Of a stretch of 64,000 nucleotides of DNA, positions 32,301 to 43,034 are shown one piece after another. The stretch is from Atriophallophorus winterbourni (taxonomy: Eukaryota > Platyhelminthes > Trematoda > Plagiorchiida > Microphallidae), in contig JACCGJ010000619.1 in NCBI GenBank assembly GCA_013407085.1, forward strand, positions 20,328 through 84,327, in the 5' to 3' direction. Positions within the stretch are counted from its first letter, which is position 1, and the number at the start of each line of letters is the position of its first letter. The position numbers were made by a program, and so were the translations under genes. The notes below the pieces were generated by a model that saw only the letters and a list, made by a program, of their open reading frames with translations, made no database searches and was not told where the DNA came from.

Positions 32301-35300
32301 GTCAGGTGGGGATAGTAAGATCAAGTTCAGTGAGCCTTGAAACAGTGGAAAAGCGGTAAACAAAGCTAAACTTGTATGCCACTGTTATATATGGTTCGTA
32401 CAACGAACGTTTTTGAACAGTGTACATATAACAAACATGACTACAATTACACTCCCGGTATATTTTGTGAAATACTCAAATAGCCTGTGATTCCATGCGA
32501 TAGGAATGTCGCAAGTTGCTTCCAATTTTTACTGTAATTTTTATTATGACGCGCGGCATTAAGTCAAACGTTACGCATTTGTTATATATTATTTTATCTA
32601 ACCACTCTCTTTGCCAACATTCCTTTTTAACTCAAGCCAAGACTTCACCGTATTCGGCGGTAGCCTGAGCTTAGTTCACGCGCGCAAGATATGCAAAGTG
32701 ATGGACCAAGCGATGCTCGTGGGAGCGCCTGTTGTCGGATTGAACGATTCTGGTGGTGCTCGTATACAAGAAGGTGTTGCTTCGCTGGCTGGGTATGCCG
32801 ATATTTTTCAAAGGAACGTAAACGCCTCCGGTGTGATTCCCCAGATATCGCTCATTATGGGACCGTGCGCGGGAGGAGCAGTCTATTCACCAGCTCTTAC
32901 CGATTTCATTTTTATGGTTCAAGATACGTCGTATTTGTTCATCACGGGCCCAGATGTCGTGAAATCCGTAACAAACGAGGATGTGACACAGGTGAACTCT
33001 CTACCACATTTTTTAGTTTTAACATGTAGTAAGCATGCTCTGGTGACACCATGATGCTAAACAACCAACCAACTTCATGAAAGCATTGCTAATTGCCACT
33101 TCAAGTATGATCTTAACATTCCGTGGCTGTTGCATGCGTCAAAATATCTAGCCGTATGGAAGCCTTTCTAGCTCTAGAGATAGATTTTGTATCCAAACTT
33201 ATTTTCATACCCTAATCAGACGATTTGCGCATATTTTTATCGTGTATACAAATCTTTGGCATTCATCATTCCACAGGAAGAACTAGGCGGATCAAAAACG
33301 CACTGTTCCGTCTCTGGTGTAGCACATCGCGCGTACACAGATGATGTTGACGCAATTTTGAGTCTACGTGATTTTCTGACCTATCTACCCTCATCAAATA
33401 AGCAGCGAATCCCACCAACTCGCGAGTGCAATGACCCAGTGGATCGTCTGGTGCCAGCTTTAAACACCATCGTACCACTCGAGCCAACAAGTGCTTACGA
33501 CATGTATGAAATCATTTGGGTAAGTTCACCGTGGCCAGTGTTGCTGTTTGTTTACATTCTTATTGCATCCATTAATCAGGTACGTTGCGGCGACCTTGGT
33601 GTGGCATTGGCTGAAAACTGAAGTGTGTCATGCCTCGCTAAATAAAATCAATCGGGTTATGAAATATTGTAGATTTTCGCGGGTTCGCCGCGTTTTGTGG
33701 AAGCTGCATATCACCAAAGGTGGATAGTTCACTATTCATGTCTATTTCGGATAACTAAATCGGTGAGGAATGTGGAAAACATGTAAGGAAACGAATTAAA
33801 ATTTGAAACGCGACTGCACATCAAATCGAAACATTTCCCAAGCTTTTAGATTTCACGCCGCGTGATTACGTGATTTCCCACAGGCGGTTGTGTTGATCCT
33901 ATTAAACCATAGTTTCTTATATCAGAGTGCGCCCAAGCGCACGATGATCCTGAACGTCATGTTCCTATATGATGAGTGTAAACAGCACTCAATCAGTTAC
34001 GCAAAAGCATGCAATTGAAAGCTTGTGTTTGGCCGTATATACATGGGCAATTTGTCCCTCTCAATGAACAGGGTTAGCTGTGCCAATGTTATGTAAATTC
34101 GTTTTGAATCCTTTAGCTTTTCAGAAATCATGAATTCACACATACCCATTTCAAACAAACTACGCTTTTTTTCAGAACATTGTAGATGAAAGGGAATTTT
34201 TCGAAATTATGCCGACATATGCGAAGAACATTATCGTCGGTTTCGCCAGACTCGGAGGCCGAACGGTGGGCATCGTGGCGAATCAACCGCGGGTGTCAGC
34301 CGGTTGCCTGGACATAAATGCATCCGTCAAAGGCGCTCGATTTGTCCGCTTTTGTGATGCGTTCAACATACCGCTAGTCACATTGGTCGACGTTCCAGGA
34401 TTCCTGCCCGGAACCAGTCAAGAGTATGGAGGCATCATCCGTCACGGTGCAAAATTAATCTTCGCTTACGCAGAAGCCACTGTTCCCAAATTGACTGTGA
34501 TCACACGGAAATCGTACGGTGGGGCCTACTGTGTGATGAGTTCGAAACACTTGCGTGGAGATATAAACTACGCGTGGCCAACGGCAGAGGTGAGTTTCAA
34601 GTGCGAGTGATGAATTTCTCAACTATGTATTGATGCTTCTTCACAACTTCATAAATGATTCAAACGCATGCGAATTAACATATTCGTTACGATGAATGCA
34701 AATATGCCTGCAGCACAACCGATCACATAGAGATACAGTGTGTTGTATGACAAGACGATCAGCTCACATTGGTTGCAGCGACCAACTGAAAACCTGCATC
34801 AATGCTAGCGAAAGATTTGTTGATAAAAACATCATGAGACTTAGATTGGCTCGTCAATTTCAACGTTAACATTGGCTCTCGGTTCGGTTTTGTCTCACGT
34901 GACACAAGGGCCTAGAAATCGTAAACAATTTAGATTACTGAGCGGGAGCATTTTTAGATCATATATCACTCACATGATTACGCTAACCTAGACACCCTTG
35001 GGTTGAAATTGTATGATGGTTGCTAAACACGTTTAGATTTTACTTAAACCCAGACATAAACTAGAAGTATTTCAAGGCTCACTGAACCTGATCTTACTGT
35101 CTCCACCTGATGACGGCAAACAGCCAGAAACCGGTAGTGGTGTGTAAGGGATGGGGATGTGAGCAACACATTACTTTAGAAGTATTACAGTTTCCAAAGT
35201 TGCAAAGTTTAAAATGATCTTCACTTGATCATGAATGTTTACAGGTTGCCGTGATGGGCGCAAAAGGCGCCGTCCAGATTATTTTCCGTGGAAAAGATAA

Positions 35301-35487
35301 TCAAGCGCAAGCCGAGGAGGATTACATTCGAGCTTTTGCGAACCCATTCCCGGCGGCAGTTCGCGGGTACGTGGATGACATTCTCGATCCAAAACTGACT
35401 CGAATGCAACTATGTCACGATCTGAGGATGTTGGAGAATAAACGGTTGGATAATCCATGGAAAAAGCATGCCAACATGCCGCTCTAA
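29387..35487 (+). CDS. PCCB: Propionyl-CoA carboxylase beta subunit, mitochondrial
   Basis: Carboxyltransferase subunit of the biotin enzyme that interconverts propionyl-CoA and methylmalonyl-CoA in the mitochondrial matrix, working with a biotin-carrying alpha subunit. Exons are 29387-29733, 32637-32991, 33277-33519, 34176-34589 and 35245-35487. All are GT-AG, totalling 1602 nt and 533 aa (family about 540). Residues 1 to about 25 are basic and hydroxylated without acids, a mitochondrial presequence. Family signatures follow: [20 protein letters not shown] (44-63), [21 protein letters not shown], the first oxyanion-hole [16 protein letters not shown] (191-206), [20 protein letters not shown], and the second, [17 protein letters not shown] (425-441). 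The C-terminus is KHANMPL. ATG 29387 is preferred because upstream in-frame codons include the acceptor-like tract. Position 434 is Cys where animal PCCB has Asp. In flukes this enzyme also runs in reverse to release propionate. Confidence 0.97.
29966..31892 (-). mobile_element. Defective Gypsy-type LTR element in PCCB intron 1
   Basis: Minus-strand integrase pieces: a zinc-binding end (RFIWPK, then [12 protein letters not shown], about 31840-31740); a catalytic-core start with [11 protein letters not shown] and [19 protein letters not shown] (31700-31590); the [18 protein letters not shown] segment (31325-31190); and a GPY/F-like module (PYVGPFRI, then [20 protein letters not shown], about 31090-30980). 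A purine run GGAAGGGG then leads into TGTGCAACAACT at about 30147, a likely 3' LTR start. A similar TGTGTAACAACTGTG stretch at about 31890 is joined almost directly to integrase, implying loss of gag, protease and RT. Many frameshifts. Confidence 0.75.
32236..32345 (-). repeat. R3 short repeat in PCCB intron 1 (hammerhead-like)
   Basis: Reverse complement of 35070-35178 with about 90% identity over 110 bp. It contains the hammerhead-like core described at 32272-32309. Confidence 0.8.
32272..32309 (-). ncRNA. Hammerhead-ribozyme-like motif
   Basis: Minus strand reads stem I CCAC, core CTGACGA, stem II GGC/GCC with loop AAACA, GAAA, stem III palindrome CCGG, TA, then stem I GTGG. All conserved core bases of CUGANGA and GAAA are present (position 7 is free). 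The base pair next to the core in stem II is T-T. Self-cleavage would fall after the A of GTA. Confidence 0.5.
35070..35178 (+). repeat. R3 short repeat in PCCB intron 4 (hammerhead-like)
   Basis: From TTTCAAGGCTCACTGAACCT to the CACATTACTTT end, matching the inverted copy in intron 1. A short matching piece also lies at 37551-37572. Confidence 0.8.
35103..35140 (+). ncRNA. Hammerhead-ribozyme-like motif
   Basis: CCAC (stem I), CTGATGA core, C-GGC-AAACA-GCC-A (stem II with a C/A mismatch next to the core), GAAA, CCGG (palindromic stem III without loop), TA, GTGG (stem I). The predicted cleavage site follows A35136. The tiny stem III resembles the minimal hammerheads of Penelope-like elements, which are thought to act as dimers. 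Confidence 0.5.
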
Positions 35488-35578
35488 CTGGGTTCATTTA
35501 TGAAACGTTGTACAAGCTATCATAATTGTTTTCCGTTAAAACCTGATTGTGGGCTGTTGTGAGCCTGTATGTTGATTG

Positions 35579-35584
35579 AATAAA
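35579..35584 (+). terminator. PCCB polyadenylation signal
   Basis: AATAAA 92 nt after the PCCB stop codon, the only canonical hexamer close downstream. Confidence 0.75.
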
Positions 35585-35944
35585 CTTCACAGTAATCAAA
35601 CTTATTTGTTTACACGTACACAATTGAAGATAGTTAACATTGCAATCAAACACTCAAGACATCAACAACATTATGAGGCGTCCAAACGCGACAGGTTCTT
35701 ACCGGCCATTTCGCTATTTCACATCGATGGTCATCCATGCTGCTGAAATCCATCAGGGAAGAACGTTTTTGATGCATCATATTTCGATTAGCATTGATAT
35801 AGTGCATACGTGATTATGAACGGATGTCCAATCCCGCAATACTCCTGTACTGCGTAGCTAACATTGTACTAAATAGATTTACTACTGTAACTGCGGTGCA
35901 TGGAAAACACGTTGGAGTCTGACTGACATTTCCAATTTCTTATA

Positions 35945-36050
35945 TATGTCATGGTCCAGGACAACCTGACAGTATCTTAGTTCACGTGCAGTCTATGACT
36001 GTGAGACACTTTGCATGCATCAGGTTTGTGATTTCATATAACCACACATA
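35945..36050 (-). repeat. R1 repeat, partial
   Basis: GGTCCAGGACAACCTGACAG, then CACGTGCAGTCTATGACTGT, to the TTTCATA boundary. Confidence 0.7.
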
Positions 36051-36304
36051 CGTGATTGTAAATTTGCTGACGGGATAGATGCAGCGTCTCCACATTTTAG
36101 ATGCATCTGGCTAATTAGCATTTTTAAGCATGTACCAATCCCCATAATGTGTATAAACATAAGCCTATTGACCTTCAATCGTAGGACAACTAACGAGGAG
36201 AAACATCATTGCTCGGGCAGTATATTACTGCTCACTTGCATGGTTATATGTGCTTGAACTGAACATTGTTCAGTCCCCGACCCAGCTGTAACTGAGTATA
36301 TGGT

Positions 36305-36650
36305 ATGGTATGAAAGCACAAGCCTGATACAGGCAAAGTGCCGCACAGTCAGAGACTGCACGTGGGCTAAGATACTGTCAGGTTGCCCAGGCCTGTAACT
36401 GAGTGGGTCTCTGTCGTATGGTATGAAAGCACAAACCTGCTCCAGGCAAACTGCCGCACAGCTAGAGACCGCACGTGGACTATCGGATTGCCCAGGCCTC
36501 GACAGATATGAGGAAGAAAAAAGAACAGGAAATGGTAGTGATACTCCAGCCTGTTTCAGCATGCAGCTCACTACCTCTGGCCAATCAACGTAGCACGGTG
36601 TTAGCCGCACAGCACAAAGTACTGCACGATTGCACATCCATGCATGTCCC
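36305..36650 (+). repeat. R1 repeat, full unit with duplicated head
   Basis: A first head (36308-36390) is followed by a second head and the complete body (36420-36640): GAAAGCACAA, AAGTGCCGCACAGTC, ACTGCACGTGGGCTAAGATA, then ACTCCAG, CAGCATGCAGCTCACTACC, and the terminal GCACGATTGCACATCC. One of the best copies for defining R1, about 230 bp. Confidence 0.85.
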
Positions 36651-37899
36651 TGTCGTAGATGGGAACAGCTAAACCCACAGGCGGCAGTCCAGGATACCGG
36701 TGAACTTTCCTGTTGATTTGAAAGCTTTCACAGTCCTTGTACATCGGTACGTTTGAGTCATGTTTGGCAGCATGAATGACAATACAGGAGTCCAACATCG
36801 TCACAAACTGCCTCGATGAAACGTCCAGCAGCTGTGACCCACATTGTGAGTTGAATCACGTAGCACCGTATAACAAAAAACTCGAGTCCACGACCTGACC
36901 TGTACATCGCAACGACCTCAACTAACCGATACGGATTAATTTGACAATAGAAATCCCGTTGTGATAGCAAAAATGACCATTCGAAACGGAAAGATAATCT
37001 CTTGGAAAATCAATCTAAAATCGCAAATTAAATAACTTTTGCAAAGTCCAAAAGGCACATCGATCGGAGCCTGAAATTTTGATACGCCTGCAACAGAAAT
37101 GAAACATTTCACAATTCATATTCATGTAATCGATGTTCTGAAATGTGGTTTAAACCCGCCTAACCTTGTAAGTCCTGCACAGGGTCTAGACGTTTTCCGT
37201 GCTTGTCACACACACAGTGGACTGATTTTTCGGTTCCGCGTCATCTGAAACGGTTACGTTGGTTCCAGCGAGTTGATATTCATCACACCGCAGTAGGATA
37301 TCACAAGGTACCCAACACTGAAACAAACGATAGATGCATTACCAAATTGGGATGGAAAATGAATCTCTCATGTTGACATCGATTGGGTTGGTTTGAAAGT
37401 TAACGTATGCTTACAAAGTAGATAATGGACCAAATATTTGTAGCCTAGCGCTGATCAGTTGGTGTTCACTACGATTCACTGCTTAAAATACTTTGTCCTC
37501 AAGAAATATGATATACTCAGTAACATTTCAGTGGATGTGACTTTTTGTCAGAGTAATGTGGTTGCTCACATCACGCTAACTGTGGAAAATCGGTAAACAA
37601 ACTAAACAATGGCTCACAATCCTGAACCCTCATAAGGTTTCGAAAGCGTTTACAGCTATTCAGATTCGAGTATCCGTTCACCATCGAAAATGCGATCGAT
37701 TCCTCGTGCATCGCATGTGGTGTTGCATACGAATAAGGCACAGACATGTGCACTAAACCCAGGGCCCATCAGCCTTGATAAATAGTTGAGAGATCGGAAT
37801 TCACATTGATGGCTTTTCGTTTACATAACTGATAACAAGGTCTCTTAATAGCCGCAATTTGTATACGAAGGCAACAGCATATCGGTACTAGATTGTACA
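36651..37899. other. No gene recognised
   Basis: About 1.2 kb without supportable coding or repeat content, apart from a 22-bp R3-like piece at 37551-37572. Confidence 0.45.
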
Positions 37900-37990
37900 C
37901 ATATGTATGACAACACAAGCCTGATCCGGGCGAAGTCATAGATTCCACATGGGCCCAGATGCTGTCAGGATGCTGATGGTTAGATAGATG
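37900..37990 (+). repeat. R1 repeat, partial
   Basis: ACACAAGCCTGATCCGGGC and CAGATGCTGTCAGGATGC in R1 order. Confidence 0.6.
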
Positions 37991-38007
37991 TGAGAACTTA
38001 AAACTTA

Positions 38008-38009
<2 letters not shown>

Positions 38010-38072
<63 letters not shown>

Positions 38073-38083
38073 ATTATATGATA
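38010..38083. repeat. (TA)n microsatellite
   Basis: More than 50 bp of alternating A and T, directly left of a palindromic MITE. Confidence 0.95.
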
Positions 38084-38085
38084 TA

Positions 38086-38249
38086 TTTATTTTTCGGACT
38101 ATAAGGCGCACATAAAAACAATAATTTTTAAGAACACTCTGAACATTCACTATTCATACATAAGGCGCACCGGAATGTAAGGCTCACTGCCGATTTTTCG
38201 TAAAAATTATTGTTTTTATGTGCGCCTTATAGTCCGAAAAATACGGTAC
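38086..38249. mobile_element. Palindromic MITE, about 165 bp
   Basis: Left arm TTTTCGGACTATAAGGCGCA and right arm TGCGCCTTATAGTCCGAAAA are exact inverted repeats that extend through an AT-rich stretch (ACAATAATTTTT / AAAAATTATTGT). The centre carries two more GGCGCA-type boxes. No ORF, so it is a miniature inverted-repeat DNA element. A second, 100-bp copy is at 56138-56237, and half a copy starts at 47444 after the gap. Confidence 0.8.
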
Positions 38250-38530
38250 ATAAATGAAGTTAATCAATGAAATATCGATGCTTACAACGATGCCGCCTCT
38301 GTCACATCGAAATAGTTTGCCTTTATAATTTTACCAGGTAAATTAAAGAAGTTGCAGAAAGTCGAATTGCATGCAAACAACGGTTCAGGAACAATATACA
38401 TGTAAGCGTGCACGTCGGGACAAGCAATAATTGCTTACGGAAGCGCAATCGGCTCTAAGATACTACTGGTGCATTTAACCCGACCATTCTGTGTAAAAGC
38501 TTAGTTAGTGTAAAGCCTATGACATTTTCG

Positions 38531-38536
38531 TTTATT
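38531..38536 (-). terminator. Candidate polyadenylation signal after XKR exon 5a
   Basis: AATAAA on the minus strand about 90 nt past the exon 5a stop. The same hexamer is at 47780-47785 after exon 5b. Confidence 0.55.
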
Positions 38537-38626
38537 AAGAAAAGCAACGTCATGTACCGAGTTAAACAAACGGACAAAAATATGAACAAACCATTAGGAA
38601 TCCGGTTGGAGTACGCATACCATTCA

Positions 38627-39288
38627 TTAACAAATACCACCAGGAAATACCTTTATATTGCCAGAGGGATGGGCAAGCATATAGTACAACAGCATCATTG
38701 CGAGACCGAAGAGGAAAGCGCCGACGACAGCACTCGGAAGTATCCAACGCGGCACATCTTGTATCCACGAGGACAAGTCCAACGGACGCGCCCACCATGC
38801 CCACATGGATCGAGGAGTGAGCTCGTTGCGAAACATGAACAAGGACCACAAAATGGCAACCAACAGGTTTTCCAAGCCAATTACAAGGTAACAAGAAATG
38901 TACCACAGACGGCTGTGCCCCTCTCGCACATTGACCACATCGAAACAGTAAACCGCGGCGAGAATCAGATCGAAAAGCAGCTCCGTGACGGATCGTGGAT
39001 TCGGCGAGCAGAAAGTGGTTCCTCGTGTAATCAGCCAACCCACAGCGATTGCCCAATGCATGCCGATGGCCACTCCAAATGTCAGACCTCGCGCGAGAGC
39101 GGCCAAGAGAGATAGCGCAAGAATGCGAGACGCAAGCATAGCAGCCTTCCAGCTGAAAAATAATGCGGACCCGGACCAGTTCAAATTGGACTTTTCCGCA
39201 CGAGAATTGCGCAACGCGGATTGGTAGTGAGTCAAGGACCAAGCGAGTGACAGCCATGAAGTGAAACAGGATACGATTTGTGCAATAA
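38627..39288 (-). CDS. XKR exon 5a (duplicate terminal exon)
   Basis: Identical to exon 5b at 47876-48537. 662 nt, acceptor TTCGCTTCAG at 39289, stop at 38627. It encodes the C-terminal 220 residues of an XK-related protein, with several membrane segments. It pairs with exon 4a at 44355-44563. Because exon 5b would end the transcript first, 4a-5a could serve as alternative 3' exons or belong to a truncated paralogue. No exon 1-3 copy was found for it within the window. Confidence 0.8.
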
Positions 39289-39374
39289 CTGAAGCGAAAC
39301 AAAGTGTACAACTGGTAATACAAACGGATGGAATATTAGAACGAACCAAGACGAGGAGAAAGAACGCAACTGAT

Positions 39375-39600
39375 GTATGTATGAATGAAAGAACAAGCTT
39401 GATCCAGGCAAAGTGCCGCACAGTCATAGACTGCACGTGGGATAAGATACTTTCAGTTTGCCCAGGCCAAGAAAGATATAGGAAAAATAGAAGTGGCAGT
39501 GAGACTCCAGCGTATTTCACCGTGCAGCTCAATGCCGGTTGCAATTCAATTTAGCGCGGTTAGGAGCACTGCACGATTGTACATCCGTGCAGGTTGTACA
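39375..39600 (+). repeat. R1 repeat, full
   Basis: Starts at ATGAATGAAAGAACAAGCTT, contains AAAGTGCCGCACAGTCATAG, and ends at CACGATTGTACATCCGTGCA. Confidence 0.8.
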
Positions 39601-39671
39601 TCCGTGTAGCTGATGTGGCGTAGATTGTGTTTAATTACTACTAGAATATTATCTGTCGAAAAATATATATA

Positions 39672-39760
39672 TGTATGTATGTATGAAAGCACAAGACTGA
39701 TCCAGACAAAGTACCGCACAGACAGACTGCAAGTGGGCTAAGATAGTGTCATTTGAACAT
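39672..39760 (+). repeat. R1 repeat, head only
   Basis: A (GTAT)n lead, then GAAAGCACAAGACTGATCC and AAGTACCGCACAGACAG. Confidence 0.7.
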
Positions 39761-40626
39761 AGGTTTTTGTGATCAAAGTCAATTATCACTCAACGATTTA
39801 ATTGATGAAATCAGGACTGGGAAATAGAAAGGAATTACCGATCTTTGGTTTTATTTTGTGGAGGAGCCACGTCTTATTGCGATTTTCACAATCCTAATGG
39901 TTAGCACACAACCGATCACGAGTGTTGGAAAAGCGGAGATCGTTCAATGACCATACATTAGTTGCCTGACTTCAAGAAGAACAGTTTTGGGCCTAAAGCA
40001 GCATCGTTCGTAATAGCCAGAAAATTTAATATTCAATTATGACGAAACCCAGGTGGAATCGATGCCTGGACAACAGACGCCAAATCGATCGCCATTGATA
40101 ATGATTTGCGACAGAAAAATTGCTGCAATTTTCATAAGATTATTACTTGTTTCACATTCTGGTCTTCATTATCAGTCGGCATTGTGGCATAAACTCAGTG
40201 CCAGATCAACTAATGTAATTGTTTGGCGAGAAGCTGGTATTTTTAAATGAAAATCGTCTAGTGATATCCGATGGAATAGGTTTAAGTCTTCAAGTAGACC
40301 GGTTTATTTTTTAACATCCATGCTTTTTCTGGCCAAAAATCACTTAGCGGTAAAGAAGGATGGGAATAGATTTTGACAGACTGCGTTAAAACCGGGCCAA
40401 AAATCAGTTTATTTCCTGATTAAATCAAATGCATAATTTGCCGAGAAAGCAAAGAAAAAACAATCTGATTCCTACAGGAAAAACCGCGCCAATCCTGTTT
40501 GTCTATTTACCGTTATCAGGACTTGGCTTAATCCATCACATGAAGCTAAATCACAAATGACGATTTATCATCGATGTTGCAAAATATTGGTATTAGTACG
40601 GCGTCTGAATGCCAGGTCACGGATAC

Positions 40627-40669
40627 GCATACCCGATGAGTGGCAATAATCACGAAACCGGTCGTGTGC
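40627..40669 (+). ncRNA. Hammerhead-ribozyme-like motif with full stem I and II
   Basis: Stem I GCATAC pairs with GTGTGC (one G-U). Core CCGATGA has C instead of U at position 4. Stem II GTG/CAC with loop GCAATAAT has the preferred G-C next to the core. GAAA follows, then palindromic CCGG, then cleavage triplet GTC (after C40663). Stem pairing is complete, and only U4 deviates. An identical copy is at 49876-49918. Confidence 0.55.
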
Positions 40670-41221
40670 CTCCACCTTGCTTTTCGAAAGTCTGCTTAAA
40701 AAATTCTAACGTCAAACAAAAAGGTACAAGCTAAATTAACAGCCTATTCCGAAGGTTTAACTACTGAAAACGGGCGAGTAACAAGATGTAAATATTTAAC
40801 ATTGAAACTAGATAGTGGCAGGGAGTAACCAACAGTCAGGAACGCTGTCTACACAATTCATAACGATACATTATATAATTGTGTTCAAACCGAATAGCAT
40901 CTTCAATATCTATACATGTTTGAGTTGAAGCATGTCAGTACATCAGCACGAAATAAGTCGCAGGTGTTACATAGAAAACTCGATCTACTAAATACATAAT
41001 TCGGGATATTATAATACCAACGTTGCCTATCGCGTTCAACGAACGCGCTCATATTGGGGATTTATATTTAGCTTCGCGCCGTTTAGCATCGTGTTATGGT
41101 AACGCGTATATGGACTTTCCACAACTCCCCACGCATTTACGAAAAACGAAGCGTTATGCGGAGTTTCATCATAATGTGTGAACATATAAATTCACTTCCA
41201 ACAAATGCGATTATGGATCCT

Positions 41222-41375
41222 AAGGCATGAAAGCACAAGCCTGATACAGGCAAAGTGCCGCACAGTCAGAGACTGCACGTGGGCGATATTACTGCCAGGT
41301 TGCCCAGACCTAGACAGATATGAGAAATTGAGAATAAAGATGGCAGTGAGACTCCAGCGTGCTTCAGCATGCAAT
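41222..41375 (+). repeat. R1 repeat, most of unit
   Basis: GGCATGAAAGCACAAGCCTG through GAGACTCCAGCGTGCTTCAG, then it leaves the R1 consensus. Confidence 0.75.
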
Positions 41376-42361
41376 GTGGTACAAAAACGTTTTCAAACGA
41401 GATATGAACTTAGGAAGCACGGTATAAAGCGTCATCATCAAGAGGAGAAATATCAGAAACTGCTCTACGATGCTGACCATTGAAAATGTCGCCGGTTAAC
41501 CGAGTGCTGTCTATTACTGTGGAAGAGATTGTTCCTCCCGAATCGGACTGCTTAGCCAATTGAAACACATGAAATTGTTATGTGCCTACAAAATGCATCA
41601 AAGGTTGACATCGACCGAAGGAGGACAACAAATGCACTAGAGATCAGTCACAAAATGAATTCAGACGTTTTCTAATTTTTCACCAACAAGCCAAGACAGC
41701 AGTGAAACATAATCGCGCCAATTTTTCATTCTTGACGACATTTGTGATTCGTACCAAAATAGAACAGCCTATTTTCAGAAAACGACATTCACTCGTTGGT
41801 TAAGCAGAAGGGAGACGTTATTTAAATAGTTGACATGATGGCACAGAATGAGGTCAATCGTTGGAGTACAAATGCGTAGGACAAAAAATTTGAATGATAA
41901 TGAAACATCTCAGACAATAGCTTTAAGCATAATCGATATTAGTTAGTCGAAATACGCGCTATGCGTTTCACAGGTTTTCTATTATTCACCCAACTAAGAA
42001 TTAGTGGCAGAGCAACAAATCTCCGACCAAACAAAACTTGCGTTGTCATACCAACCGCGTGGTTGAAAATTTTAGGCAACACTAAATCAGAAACAAATAA
42101 GACCTTTCCGTAAGCATCGCAAGACCACTGCTCACGATTGCGCCAATTTCGAAAGCTTAGAAGAATTAACAGCCAGACAGATGTGTATTTCGCTTCTACA
42201 TAACCGCACACATTAAAAAGAGGGGGACGTTTTTTTCTTTATCAGAAAGCTAAGGCCTATGAGTTGGAGTGGATTAGCCTATAGAGGTACACGTGAGATG
42301 AATTCAACCACTGTGTAGTCAACATCACCATGGTCAGTATTACATCGGTAACAAGTATCGA

Positions 42362-42660
42362 ATGTATCATCATCATCATCATAGACAGCATTACACCGGT
42401 AGCACGTACCGAATGCTTAACTGCCACACAACCATGAAAAAGTAAAATCCTAAAAGATGGGGAAGGGTGGGACTTAAATACCTACGGATTTGATAGAAGA
42501 GTAAGCACAAACATACTGGGAACATGCATTTAAACAAGTTTCGTGAACGAGTAGAGCGAAACAGCATGGCAGCTTCCTTGCGGTTTTCACTGTCATGCAT
42601 CATAAAAAGCTTTTCTCGTCACTTCACTTGACAACATGTAAGGTTAAGCAAACACCGTTC
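42362..42660 (-). mobile_element. RTE LINE 3'UTR tail, 5'-truncated
   Basis: Reverse complement of 25880-26160, ending in an ATGATGATGATG simple repeat. It is a short dead insertion shared with 51611-51822, but with a deletion near 42517. Confidence 0.8.
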
Positions 42661-43034
42661 TTTGTATTAGTTCCGACTACTGTCAGTGTCGATTGTACAC
42701 CTTATTATGGCGGGGATACAAGGCTGAGCACATATTCCCAAATGAGTGTAAACGCGGCTAGGATCGACAGTTGAACCTCCTGCATTGAGGTAGTTAACAT
42801 TCAGACAACCTAGACTAACAACTATTTAGTTGAAACGATAACCGCTACTAAATCATACAAATGTATCAATATACCGAGTGATTCGAAAATAAAACGACCA
42901 AATATGCCAACGTAGCAAGAGGTTTGTTGATAATGATCAACTTTTCAGATAAAAACAACCACTGCATGCTCTCGACACAATGTGCAATATTTCTGTACTG
43001 TAGATATAACACCGCGCGAAATTGATTTATTTCC

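Larger units (their letters stand above)
38195..42516. repeat. Left copy of an apparently identical 4.3-kb duplication
   Basis: Corresponds base for base, offset 9249, with 47444-51765 in every stretch I compared, including XKR exon 5, several R1 repeats, a hammerhead-like motif and an RTE tail. It stops matching exactly at about 42516. Confidence 0.9.

Noticed and set aside
38519..39115. 198-codon plus-strand ORF opposite XKR exon 5a (and 47768-48364)
   Set aside because: It is the antisense shadow of the conserved XKR coding exon, with no domain or splice logic of its own.
41379..41481. C2H2-finger-like half motif (FQTRYELRKH...HH)
   Set aside because: Only the helix half is present with no cysteines upstream. 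It may be a retroelement remnant but is too short to call.
42359..42385. ATCATCATC run considered as a CRISPR or microsatellite array
   Set aside because: It is the RTE tail. No repeat-spacer array exists anywhere in the window.
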